A DNA stretch of 64,000 nucleotides. It comes from Thermohalobaculum xanthum. GTDB lineage: Bacteria > Pseudomonadota > Alphaproteobacteria > Rhodobacterales > Rhodobacteraceae. Position numbers and translations under genes: made by a program. Below are positions 49,179-57,547 of the stretch, piece by piece (positions within the stretch are counted from its first letter, which is position 1; each line of letters begins with the position of its first letter). The DNA lies in contig NZ_JAEHHL010000004.1 in NCBI RefSeq assembly GCF_016623495.1, positions 124,001-188,000 on the forward strand, in the 5' to 3' direction. The notes beneath the pieces are model-generated. The model was given only the letters and a program-made list of their open reading frames with translations, had not been told where the DNA came from and did not search any database.

Positions 49179-49982
49179 TCAGCCGAAGCGTCCCGTGATG
49201 TACGCTTGGGTCTTCTCGTGGTCGGGATTGGTGAAGATCTTCGACGTATCGTCGTACTCGAGCATCAGGCCCAGGTGGAAGAAAGCGGTCTTCTGGCTCA
49301 CCCGGGCGGCTTGCTGCATCGAGTGGGTGACGATCACCACCGAGTAGCTCTTGCGAAGCTCGTCGATCAGTTCCTCGACCTGTGCGGTGGCGATGGGGTC
49401 AAGCGCCGAGCAGGGCTCGTCCATCAGCAGAACTTCGGGGGCCGTGGCGATCGCGCGGGCGATGCAGAGGCGCTGCTGCTGGCCGCCCGACAGGCCGGTT
49501 CCCGGCGCGGCCAGGCGATCCTTGACCTCCTCCCAGAGGGCCGCGCGGCGCAGGGCGCTCTCCACGATCCCGTCGAGGTCGGCCTTCGACTGCGCAAGAC
49601 CGTGGATCTTGGGCCCGTACGCAATGTTGTCGTAGATCGATTTCGGGAAAGGGTTGGGCTTCTGGAAAACCATGCCGACCCGGGCGCGAAGCTGAACGGG
49701 GTCGACGCTCGCGTCGTAGATGTCATGGCCGTCGAGTTCGATCGTGCCTTCGACACGGCAGATGTCGATCGTGTCGTTCATCCGGTTGAGGCAGCGCAGG
49801 AAGGTCGACTTCCCGCAGCCCGAGGGTCCGATGAAAGCGGTCACCGATCGGTCGAGGATCTCGATCGAGACGTCCTTGATCGCATGGGTGTCGCCGTAGA
49901 AGACGTTCACCTTCCTCGCCGAGATCTTCGCGCTCACGATGTTCGAGGCGATCTGTGCCTCGGCGGTGATGGTCTTGTTCAT
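49179..49982 (-). CDS. pstB: Phosphate ABC transporter ATP-binding protein PstB
   Basis: A 267-residue cytoplasmic ATPase. Walker A is GPSGCGKST, the signature [15 protein letters not shown], Walker [16 protein letters not shown], and the switch histidine in [13 protein letters not shown]; the phosphate-specific segment [13 protein letters not shown] is present. The sequence [16 protein letters not shown] is the usual PstB opening. GGGAG lies 7 bases before the ATG. It follows pstA by 39 bases and energises high-affinity phosphate uptake. Confidence 0.96.
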   Translation of the reverse strand: MNKTITAEAQIASNIVSAKISARKVNVFYGDTHAIKDVSIEILDRSVTAFIGPSGCGKSTFLRCLNRMNDTIDICRVEGTIELDGHDIYDASVDPVQLRARVGMVFQKPNPFPKSIYDNIAYGPKIHGLAQSKADLDGIVESALRRAALWEEVKDRLAAPGTGLSGGQQQRLCIARAIATAPEVLLMDEPCSALDPIATAQVEELIDELRKSYSVVIVTHSMQQAARVSQKTAFFHLGLMLEYDDTSKIFTNPDHEKTQAYITGRFG

Positions 49983-50021
49983 GGGTGGGCTCCCTTGGGC
50001 TTTGTCCGGGATGCGGCGGCG

Positions 50022-51314
50022 TTACCAGCGGCGCTCGAAGCGCTTGCGGAGAACCACGGCGAGGGCATTCATCAGGATCAGGAAGACCAGCAGCACGCAG
50101 ATCGCCGCGGAGGTCCGGCTGACGAAACCGCGTTCGGGGCTGTCGGCCCAGATGAAGATCTGCGTCGGCAGGGCTGTCGACGAGTCGAGGATACCGCCCG
50201 GCGCCTGGGTGATGAAGGCGTTCATGCCGATCAGCAGGAGCGGCGCGGTCTCGCCGAGTGCCTGCGCCAGCCCGATGATCGTGCCGGTCAGGATGCCGGG
50301 CATGGCGAGCGGCAGGACGTGGCCGAACACCACCTGGTGCTTGGATGCGCCGATCCCGAGCGCGGCCTCGCGGATCGAGGGCGGCACTGCCTTCACCGCG
50401 GCGCGGGTGGCGATGATGATCGTTGGCAGGGTCATCAGGGCGAGCGTCATGCCGCCGACGAGCGGCGCCGAGCGCGGCAGCCCGAACCAGCCGATGAAGA
50501 CGGCCAGCGCGAGCAGGCCAAACACGACCGAGGGCACCGCCGCGAGATTGTTGATGTTGATCTCGACGGTATCGGTGAGCTTGTTCTTCGGCGCGAATTC
50601 CTCGAGGTAGATCGCGGCCGCGATGCCGACAGGGAATGAGATCAGGAAGCAGACGAGGAGCGCGTAGAACGAGCCGAGGATGGCGCCCCTGAGGCCCGCA
50701 AGTTCGGGGAAGCGGCTGTCGGCGTTCGTGATGAGGCCCGTGTTCAGGGGCTTCGACACGAGGCCTTTCTCCTCGAGGCGGTCGAACCACGCGATCTCCT
50801 GGTCATTGACCCGTCGATTGGCCTCGGGCGTCTTGCGGTCGACGAGCCCCTTGGCGAGCTGGTCATACGGGTCCGACACCGGCACCGACAGGGTGACGCG
50901 GGTTCCGATCAACGCGGGATCGGCGACGACGCGGTCGCGCAGGATGTACTGTGCGCCATTGCTGGGGATGTTGGCGATTTCGCGCTGATCGGCGCGCGAC
51001 GTCACCTCCGGGAAGAGCCCGAGCATCGCGTCGCGCACGATGGCGCGGTAGTTGCCCGCCGCCGGATCCTCGGCCGAAACGCGGTCGGCGCTGATCTCGA
51101 ATTCGAGCTTCAGGTGGGTTTGCGTGAAGGCCGCGAAGCCGTTCGAGACGAGCGAGAGGACGAGGATCCCCAGCATCGAGAACGAGATGGCGAGTGCCGC
51201 GATGCCCGCGAACTTCAGCCACTTGTCGCCGGAATGGCGGCGCGCGAGGCGCTTGCGCAGTTCGGCGTCGGACCAGTCGATGCGCTGCGGCGCGGAGGAG
51301 GCGAGATCGGTCAT
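50022..51314 (-). CDS. pstA: Phosphate ABC transporter permease PstA
   Basis: A 430-residue inner-membrane permease, longer than E. coli PstA (about 300). A first membrane helix near residues 38-57 is followed by a soluble region of roughly 150 residues (as in the DUF3333-type N-terminal domain of many alphaproteobacterial PstA proteins), then the normal permease fold with AAIYLEEFAPKNKLTDTVEI and the docking loop EAALGIGASKHQVVFGHVLP. I chose the ATG at 51314 with GAGG 8 bases upstream; the frame is open to 51356 inside pstC. It is 10 bases after the pstC stop. Confidence 0.94.
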   Translation of the reverse strand: MTDLASSAPQRIDWSDAELRKRLARRHSGDKWLKFAGIAALAISFSMLGILVLSLVSNGFAAFTQTHLKLEFEISADRVSAEDPAAGNYRAIVRDAMLGLFPEVTSRADQREIANIPSNGAQYILRDRVVADPALIGTRVTLSVPVSDPYDQLAKGLVDRKTPEANRRVNDQEIAWFDRLEEKGLVSKPLNTGLITNADSRFPELAGLRGAILGSFYALLVCFLISFPVGIAAAIYLEEFAPKNKLTDTVEININNLAAVPSVVFGLLALAVFIGWFGLPRSAPLVGGMTLALMTLPTIIIATRAAVKAVPPSIREAALGIGASKHQVVFGHVLPLAMPGILTGTIIGLAQALGETAPLLLIGMNAFITQAPGGILDSSTALPTQIFIWADSPERGFVSRTSAAICVLLVFLILMNALAVVLRKRFERRW

Positions 51315-51324
51315 GCGGGCATCC

Positions 51325-52704
51325 TCAGTCGTAGAGTTCGCGATATTTGCGGACAAAGCGCAGCGCGATCAGGTTGAGCGCGAGGGTGACGATGAACAGC
51401 ATCAGGCCGAGCGCAAAGGCGGCCAGCGTCTTCGGGTTGTCGAACTCGCTGTCGCCGATCAGCAGGGTGACGATCTGCACGGTCACCGTCGTCACCGAGT
51501 CGAGCGGATTGACGGTCAGCGTGGCGATAAGGCCAGCGGCCATGACGACGATCATGGTCTCGCCGATCGCGCGGCTGACCGCCAGCAGGACGCCGCCGAC
51601 GATGCCGGGGATCGCAGCGGGGAAAAGGATCTTGCGCACGGTCTCGCCCCGCGTCGCACCGAGGGCGAGCGAGCCGTCGCGCAGCGCCCGGGGCACTGCC
51701 GAGAGGGCGTCGTCGGTGAAGGACGAGATGAACGGGATCAGCATGATGCCCATCACGCCGCCCGCCGCGAGCGCCGTGTTCGGCGCGACGTCAATGCCGA
51801 GCGCCGCGCCGGCGCTGCGGATCGCTGGCGCGACCACGAGGATCGCGAAGAACCCGTAGACGACGGTGGGCACGCCCGCGAGGACCTCGAGGATGGGCTT
51901 CGAGATGCTGCGGATCCGGCTGCTCGCGAACTCGTTGAGGTAGATCGCCGAAAGCAAGCCGATCGGCACGGCCACGACCAGTGCGACCGTGGTGATGACG
52001 ATCGTGCCGAGAAACACGGGGACCCAGCCGAAGGCGCCGGCGCCGGCGACCTGGTCCTCGCGCAGCGCGATCTGCGGCTCCCAGTTGAGGCCGAACAGGA
52101 ACTCGGTGATCGGCACCTTGTCGAAGAAGCGGATCGACTCGTAGATCAGCGAGGCGACGATGCCGAAGGTCACGAAGATGGCGAGCACCGAGCAGGCGAT
52201 CATCAGCCAGGTCGTGATCGCCTCGACGCGGTGGCGCGCGCGGAACTCGGGCGAGATGCGGCTGCGTGCGACATAGAGGCCGACCGCCGCGATCGCGAGC
52301 GTCGCGACCCAGAGCGCCACGGAGGCGATCGACCGGAGACTGTTGTAGCGCTCGGCCGCCTCGAGCTTCCAGGGCTCGGGCGTGCCGAAGATGTTGCCGC
52401 GGGCGATCGACTTGATCTCGGCCTCGATAAGCGAAAGCCGGCCGGCATCGAGCCCGGCCATCTCCGTCTCGGGGAGCGACCCGATCACGATCGAGTCGAT
52501 CACGCTGCCCTGGAGGAGCAGCCACAGAAGGACGAAGAGCACCGCCGGAAGCCCCGTCAGCAGCAGCGCATAGGCGCCATGGAAACCGGCGAGCGAGTGG
52601 AACCTCGCGCTGCCGCCAGCGATCGCGGCGCGCGCCGTCGCACGGTTCATCACGTACCCGACGGCTGCTGCGAGAAGGAGGACGAGGAACAGGTAGCCGA
52701 TCAT
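51325..52704 (-). CDS. pstC: Phosphate ABC transporter permease PstC
   Basis: A 459-residue inner-membrane permease, about 140 residues longer than the E. coli protein. An extra N-terminal region with three hydrophobic segments (PstC_N type) precedes the standard fold, which shows AIYLNEFASSRIRSISKPIL and docking loop RDGSLALGATRGETVRKILF. GAGG precedes the ATG by about 7 bases. It follows pstS by 98 bases, which contain a strong hairpin, and precedes pstA by 10 bases. With PstA it forms the phosphate channel. Confidence 0.94.
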   Translation of the reverse strand: MIGYLFLVLLLAAAVGYVMNRATARAAIAGGSARFHSLAGFHGAYALLLTGLPAVLFVLLWLLLQGSVIDSIVIGSLPETEMAGLDAGRLSLIEAEIKSIARGNIFGTPEPWKLEAAERYNSLRSIASVALWVATLAIAAVGLYVARSRISPEFRARHRVEAITTWLMIACSVLAIFVTFGIVASLIYESIRFFDKVPITEFLFGLNWEPQIALREDQVAGAGAFGWVPVFLGTIVITTVALVVAVPIGLLSAIYLNEFASSRIRSISKPILEVLAGVPTVVYGFFAILVVAPAIRSAGAALGIDVAPNTALAAGGVMGIMLIPFISSFTDDALSAVPRALRDGSLALGATRGETVRKILFPAAIPGIVGGVLLAVSRAIGETMIVVMAAGLIATLTVNPLDSVTTVTVQIVTLLIGDSEFDNPKTLAAFALGLMLFIVTLALNLIALRFVRKYRELYD

Positions 52705-52757
52705 CTTTGGCCTCGCGTGCCGTCGAGCGCAGGTTGGCGCCCGGGAAGGAAGTGAAT

Positions 52758-52783
52758 GGGGCCGGCGTTACGCCGCCGGCCCC
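52758..52783. other. Hairpin between pstS and pstC
   Basis: Perfect 10-base arms GGGGCCGGCG (52758-52767) and CGCCGGCCCC (52774-52783) enclose a 6-base loop. It lies about 20 bases after the pstS stop on the minus strand. It probably protects or partly terminates the message so that binding protein exceeds permeases, as seen in other ABC operons. Confidence 0.65.
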
Positions 52784-52802
52784 GAGGCTTGGATAGCAGG
52801 CG

Positions 52803-53837
52803 TCAGGAGCCCGGCGCATCCATGGGCTTGCCCTTCGAGGCCGCGGCCTGCACTTCCTTGCGGCGCTCGTCGCCGAGCGGGATCAGGCCGCGCTCCGAGA
52901 GATAGCCGCCCGGACCCATCGAGGACTCCGAGATGTACTCGACGATGAACTCGTCGAGACCCGGGATCACGCCGCGATGCGCGTTCTTCACGTAGAAGAA
53001 CAGCGGGCGCGACACGCCGTACTCGCCCGAGGCGATCGTGTCCTCGTTCGGCAGAACGCCCTCGATGGCCACGGCCTCGAGCGTGTCCTGGTTCTCGAAC
53101 AGGAACGAGTAGCCGAAGATGCCCAGCGCGGTCGGATCGGCCTGCAGGCGCTGCACGATCAGGTTGTCGTTCTCGCCGGCCTCGATGAAGGGGCCGTCCT
53201 GGCGCATGCGCTGGCAGACCTGCTTCTTCGCGTCCTTGTCGAGCGCCTCGACCGCCTCGAAGGTCTCGCAGCCCTCTTCCATAACGAGTTCGACGAAGGC
53301 GTCGCGGGTGCCCGAGGTCGGCGGCGGGCCGAACACCGAGATCTTGAGATCGGGCAGCGAGGGGTCGATCTCGCTCCACTTGGTGTAGGGGTTCGGGACG
53401 ATCTTGCCGTCCTGCGGCACCTCGGCGGCGAGCGCGAGGAACAGCTGCGCCTTCGTCAGGTCGAGGTGGTTCTCGCTCTGCGCGTGGGCAATCGAGAGGC
53501 CGTCATAGCCGAGCAGGACCTCGGTGACGCTGTCGACGCCGTTCTCGGCGCAGAGCTTGAACTCCGACGCCTTCATGGCGCGCGACGCACCGGTCACATC
53601 CGGGTGGGCCTCGCCGACGCCCTGGCAGAACAGCTTCATGCCGCCGCCCGTGCCGGTCGACTCGACGACGGGCGCCTTGTTGCCCGTCTTGTTGGCGAAC
53701 TCTTCCGCCACGGCCTGCGTATAGGGGAATACCGTCGAGGAGCCGACGATCTGAATCTGGTCGCGCGCGGCGGCCGAGCCCGCCATAGCAACAGTCGCGA
53801 TGGCGGTGGCGGCCACGCCGATGGTGAGTTTGGTCAC
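52803..53837 (-). CDS. pstS: Phosphate-binding protein PstS
   Basis: A 344-residue periplasmic phosphate-binding protein. The signal peptide covers residues 1-24 (VTKLTIGVAATAIATVAMAG and on), followed by RDQIQIVGSSTVFPYTQAVA, the phosphate-binding loop start, and SGTRDAFVELV. I chose the GTG at 53837 with GGAG 7 bases upstream; the earlier GTG at 53867 has no ribosome-binding site and would give an unusual leader. A Pho box lies about 115 bases upstream. It is the first gene of pstSCAB-phoU-phoB. Confidence 0.94.
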   Translation of the reverse strand: MTKLTIGVAATAIATVAMAGSAAARDQIQIVGSSTVFPYTQAVAEEFANKTGNKAPVVESTGTGGGMKLFCQGVGEAHPDVTGASRAMKASEFKLCAENGVDSVTEVLLGYDGLSIAHAQSENHLDLTKAQLFLALAAEVPQDGKIVPNPYTKWSEIDPSLPDLKISVFGPPPTSGTRDAFVELVMEEGCETFEAVEALDKDAKKQVCQRMRQDGPFIEAGENDNLIVQRLQADPTALGIFGYSFLFENQDTLEAVAIEGVLPNEDTIASGEYGVSRPLFFYVKNAHRGVIPGLDEFIVEYISESSMGPGGYLSERGLIPLGDERRKEVQAAASKGKPMDAPGS

Positions 53838-53951
53838 GGGGTTTCTCCGTTCCTGCGTTTCCGACACGGGCGTGCACCGACGGTTCCGTGTCCGGTGAGT
53901 CGCTTGCGGGGGCGCGAGCGCCGCCCGTGGGGGCCTCGGTAGACCTCGTGT

Positions 53952-53969
53952 ATTACACTTTGATGACAG
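53952..53969 (-). promoter_or_regulatory. Pho box upstream of pstS
   Basis: Read on the minus strand, CTGTCATCAAAGTGTAAT has the 7-4-7 layout of the PhoB-binding box: a perfect CTGTCAT half-site, a 4-base AT-rich spacer and a diverged second half GTGTAAT. It lies 115 bases before the pstS GTG and should make pstS and downstream genes phosphate-responsive. Confidence 0.75.
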
Positions 53970-54068
53970 TTCGGTGACGCTACGGCGTCACGCTTCGTGC
54001 CGTGCCCGGGGGGAGGTTCTCGCCGGCGATGGATGACGTAGGGGAAGGCCCGCTCAGGCCGGCCGATG

Positions 54069-55478
54069 TCAGCCGCCCGAGACCAGGCGCAGATGCGGCC
54101 CGTCAGCCTCGGTGGCCTTGCCGGCGGCCTCGGCAACCGGCAGCCAGACCGTGAACCGCGTGCCCTTCCCGGGCGTGCTCTCGATCGACAGGCTCCCGCG
54201 ATGGCGGTTCAGGATATGCTTGACGATCGCCAGTCCCAGCCCGGTGCCGCCACGCTCGCGCGAGCGCGAGGGCGAGACGCGGTAGAACCGCTCGGTCAGG
54301 CGCGGAAGGTGCTCGCGGGCGATGCCGGGACCGTCATCCTCGACCGCGACGCCCAGCATGTCGGGGCGGTCCGGGTCGCTCTCGATCAGCCGCACGCGCA
54401 CTTCGGGGCTCGGCTGGGCATAGCGAAGCGCGTTCTCGATGAGGTTCACGAACACCTGGTTGAGCTCCTCGCGGCTGCCCGGAACCGTGGGCAGGTCCGC
54501 GGCCGGCACTGCGACGATGCGCATGCCAGCCGTCTCGGCGACCGGGAGCAGGCTCTCCACCGCGTCCTGGATGATGCGGGTCACGGGCTGTGGCGTCTCG
54601 GGATGGATGCGCTCGTTGATCTCGATCCGGTTCAGCGAGATCAGATCCTCGATCAGGTGCCGCATGCGCTCGGTTTGCGCGGCCATCATCCCCAGAAACC
54701 GCGCCTGCGCCTCCACGTCGCCCTTTGCGTGGCCGGTCAGCGTCTCGATCAGCCCGGAGACGGCGGCAAGGGGCGTCTTCAGTTCGTGGCTGGCATTGGC
54801 AACGAAGTCGCGGTGGAGTTGCTCGGCGCGCCGGGCGCGCGTCTGATCCTCGATCGTGACGACCAGCCGGACATCCGCGGCCGTCGATCCGGGCACAGGG
54901 TCCAGCACAGGGTTCGGCGCAGGGTCCGGCGCCGTGTCCAGCGCCGTGACATGAGCCGCAAGATCGTACTCCGCGGTCCGCGACAGCGTGAAGGTGATCG
55001 GGCCCTCAGGCGCTGCCGCCCGGCCCCCTTCCAGCGTCGCCTCGATTGCCGCGAGCAGCTTTGGCGCGCGCAAGGTCGCCACGGCGAAGGGTGTCGGCGG
55101 CAGGGTCGCGAAGAAGCGTCGCGCCTGGGCGCTCACGAGGACCACGCGACCTGCCGCGTCAATGAGCAGGACGCCATGCGGCAGGTTCTCGAGCAATGCC
55201 TGCGTCGAGGGCGGCAGCGCGGGGTCCGAAGACATGCGCGCGCCGGCAGACATGGGGTTCGGTGCCGATGCACTGGCAGGAAGGCGAGGACCGAACGCCG
55301 GCATGCCGCCCCGTATCCATACCAGTGCCAAGCCTCCGGCAATTGCTCCGGCACCCGCCACCAGCGCCACGATCCCGGGCGATACACCCATTCTGGCGGC
55401 TGCGAACCCTGCCACTCCGGCGCCCAGCGCCGGCGCCAGCGGCTTGAGCAACCGCTCCCGCGTAACGAACTGCGCCAC
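54069..55478 (-). CDS. phoR: Phosphate regulon sensor histidine kinase PhoR
   Basis: A 469-residue sensor kinase that phosphorylates PhoB. Two N-terminal hydrophobic segments (about residues 12-32 and 33-56) anchor it. A PAS-like domain follows (ENLPHGVLLIDAAGRVVLVS), then His in NASHELKTPLAAVSGL, N box QVFVNLIENALRYAQP, G1 VEDDGPGIAREHLPRL and G2 GTGLGLAIVKHILNRH. The start is uncertain: GTG at 55478 has GAGG 7 bases upstream, and ATG at 55514 is in frame without one. It is divergent from DUF1178 and lies upstream of pstS in the same orientation with a 231-base gap. Confidence 0.92.
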   Translation of the reverse strand: MAQFVTRERLLKPLAPALGAGVAGFAAARMGVSPGIVALVAGAGAIAGGLALVWIRGGMPAFGPRLPASASAPNPMSAGARMSSDPALPPSTQALLENLPHGVLLIDAAGRVVLVSAQARRFFATLPPTPFAVATLRAPKLLAAIEATLEGGRAAAPEGPITFTLSRTAEYDLAAHVTALDTAPDPAPNPVLDPVPGSTAADVRLVVTIEDQTRARRAEQLHRDFVANASHELKTPLAAVSGLIETLTGHAKGDVEAQARFLGMMAAQTERMRHLIEDLISLNRIEINERIHPETPQPVTRIIQDAVESLLPVAETAGMRIVAVPAADLPTVPGSREELNQVFVNLIENALRYAQPSPEVRVRLIESDPDRPDMLGVAVEDDGPGIAREHLPRLTERFYRVSPSRSRERGGTGLGLAIVKHILNRHRGSLSIESTPGKGTRFTVWLPVAEAAGKATEADGPHLRLVSGG

Positions 55479-55616
55479 TGCCTTGCCTCGTCTGATATGT
55501 TGTTTTGCAACCATAGCACATTGCAAATGCCCGGATTAACTGGAATTGCCGTCATTCAAAGGTCATATATAAGTGTGCGGTGCAGCATCAGGGCGCCGCG
55601 ACCGGGAGACGAATGC

Positions 55617-56054
55617 ATGATCCGCTACGCGCTCAGATGCAGACACGGCCACGGTTTCGATGCGTGGTTCGCGAACTCGTCGGCGTTCGAGGAGCAGCGC
55701 GACGCGGGTCGCGTGAGTTGCGCGATCTGTGGCGACATCTCGGTCGAGAAAGCGGTGATGGCGCCCTCGGTCAGCTCGGGAGACGCGCCGGCGCGCCAGC
55801 CGGGCGATGCGGCCCTCGGGTCGATCCAGCCTGCCTCGCCGCTCGAGCTTGCGATCTCCGCGCTCCGCCGCAAGATCGAGGCGACGTCGGACTACGTCGG
55901 CACCGAGTTCGCGACCGAGGCGCGCCGCATCCACGACGGCGAGGCCGATGCGCGTTCGATCTGGGGCGAGGCGACGGTCAAGGACGTGCGGGCCCTCGCG
56001 GATGACGGGATCCCGGTGACGCCGCTTCCGTTCGTGCGCCGGCGCGACGACTGA
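55617..56054 (+). CDS. DUF1178 family protein
   Basis: A 145-residue conserved alphaproteobacterial protein of unknown function. The N-terminus MIRYALRCRHGHGFDAWFAN and CAICGDISVEKAVMAPSV carry paired Cys/His residues that may bind zinc. The C-terminal half has SDYVGTEFATEARRIHDGEA and ARSIWGEATVKDVRALADDG, both typical of DUF1178. The ATG at 55617 follows GGGAG by about 7 bases. The frame is open far upstream through the antisense of phoR, which is not real. It lies 162 bases upstream of lysC on the same strand. Confidence 0.88.
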   Translation: MIRYALRCRHGHGFDAWFANSSAFEEQRDAGRVSCAICGDISVEKAVMAPSVSSGDAPARQPGDAALGSIQPASPLELAISALRRKIEATSDYVGTEFATEARRIHDGEADARSIWGEATVKDVRALADDGIPVTPLPFVRRRDD

Positions 56055-56216
56055 CGCCCGAAAGCCGCGCGCATCGCCGCAACACCCTGCCGCAGGGTCA
56101 TTCGACCGCTTTCCGGGGCCTTGTCGCCGCTTCCCCCTGCCGCTATAGACGCGCGCCATGTGAATCCCGTCCGCGAAGGCCGCGGCCCCGTCCGGTCGCA
56201 CCCGCAGGAAACCGCC

Positions 56217-57470
56217 ATGACCCGCGCCGCACCCCGTCTCGTCATGAAATTCGGTGGCACTTCGGTCGCCGATCTCGAGCGCATCCGCAATGCGGCCGCA
56301 AAGGTCAAACGCGAGGTCGACCGCGGTTACGACGTCACCGTGGTCGTCTCGGCGATGGCGGGCGAGACGAACAAGTTCGTCGAGTTCGTGCACGATGCCG
56401 CCTGTCCGCCGGGCTCGAACGGGTCGGGGCTCTACGATGCGCGGGAATACGATGCAGTGGTCGCCGCCGGCGAGCAGGTGACCTCGGGCTTGATGGCGCT
56501 GGTCCTTCAGCAGATGGACGTGCCCGCGCGCTCGTGGATGGGCTGGCAGGTGCCGATCATGACCACCGGCGCGCATGGCTCGGCCCGCATCGTCGACATC
56601 CCGACCGACAATCTCGCGAAGAAGTTCGGCGAGGGCTTGCACGCGGTCGTCGCCGGCTTCCAGGGCATCGGGCCCGACGGCCGGATCTCGACGCTGGGGC
56701 GCGGCGGGTCCGACACTTCGGCCGTGGCCCTCGCGGCGGCGCTGGGGGCCGAGCGTTGCGACATCTACACCGATGTCGATGGCGTCTACACCACCGATCC
56801 GCGGATCGAGCGGCGCGCGCGGAAGCTCGACAAGATCGCCTACGAGGAAATGCTCGAGCTTGCCTCGCTGGGTGCCAAGGTGCTCCAGACGCGTTCGGTC
56901 GAGCTTGCGATGCGCTACAAGGTTCGCCTCCAGGTGCTGTCGTCCTTCGACGACAAGCCCGGCACGCTGGTGTGCGACGAGGAGGAAATCGTGGAACAGA
57001 ACGTCGTAAGCGGGATCGCGCACTCGCGCGACGAGGCGAAACTCACCCTCGTCAAGGTGCCGGACCGTCCGGGCGTGGCGGCCGCGATCTTCGGGCCGCT
57101 GGCCGATGCCGGCGTGAACGTCGACATGATCGTCCAGAACATCGGCGCCGACGGTATGACCGACATGACCTTTTCGACGGTGACGGACCAGGTGGCGAAG
57201 GCGCGCGCCGCCCTCGAGGCCGCGCGCGGCGAGATCCGCTACCATGACCTCGTCATCGACGACGAGGTGTGCAAGATCTCGATCGTCGGCATCGGCATGC
57301 GCAGCCATGCGGGCGTGGCGCAGAGGATGTTCTCGGCGCTGGCGCAGGAGGGGATCAACATCAAGGTGATCACCACCTCCGAGATCAAGGTTTCGGTCCT
57401 GATCGATCGCAAGTACATGGAGTTGGCGGTACAGACGCTGCACAAGACGTTCGGGCTCGAGGGCGACTGA
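56217..57470 (+). CDS. lysC: Aspartate kinase
   Basis: A 417-residue cytoplasmic enzyme that phosphorylates aspartate, the entry to lysine, threonine and methionine synthesis. The kinase domain begins RLVMKFGGTSVADLERIRN and shows STLGRGGSDTSAVALAAAL and DIYTDVDGVYTTDPR. Two ACT regulatory domains follow (about residues 268-340 and 348-410), with KLTLVKVPDRPGVAAAIFGP and ISIVGIGMRSHAGVAQRMFS, so feedback inhibition by lysine and/or threonine is expected. The ATG at 56217 has AGGA 7 bases upstream. It is followed by ptsP, an alphaproteobacterial arrangement. Confidence 0.95.
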   Translation: MTRAAPRLVMKFGGTSVADLERIRNAAAKVKREVDRGYDVTVVVSAMAGETNKFVEFVHDAACPPGSNGSGLYDAREYDAVVAAGEQVTSGLMALVLQQMDVPARSWMGWQVPIMTTGAHGSARIVDIPTDNLAKKFGEGLHAVVAGFQGIGPDGRISTLGRGGSDTSAVALAAALGAERCDIYTDVDGVYTTDPRIERRARKLDKIAYEEMLELASLGAKVLQTRSVELAMRYKVRLQVLSSFDDKPGTLVCDEEEIVEQNVVSGIAHSRDEAKLTLVKVPDRPGVAAAIFGPLADAGVNVDMIVQNIGADGMTDMTFSTVTDQVAKARAALEAARGEIRYHDLVIDDEVCKISIVGIGMRSHAGVAQRMFSALAQEGINIKVITTSEIKVSVLIDRKYMELAVQTLHKTFGLEGD

Positions 57471-57547
57471 GCGCCACGGGCCGCATTTCCCGGCGGGGTT
57501 GGGGTCGGGCGCGAGCAGAATTTCTTTAAGGACGGAAGGGGCAATCG

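Noticed and set aside
54066-55616. Very long plus-strand open frame leading into the DUF1178 gene
   Set aside because: It is the antisense of phoR, whose kinase motifs are all intact; the encoded sequence is arginine/glycine/alanine-rich without domains. Only the part from 55617 is a gene.
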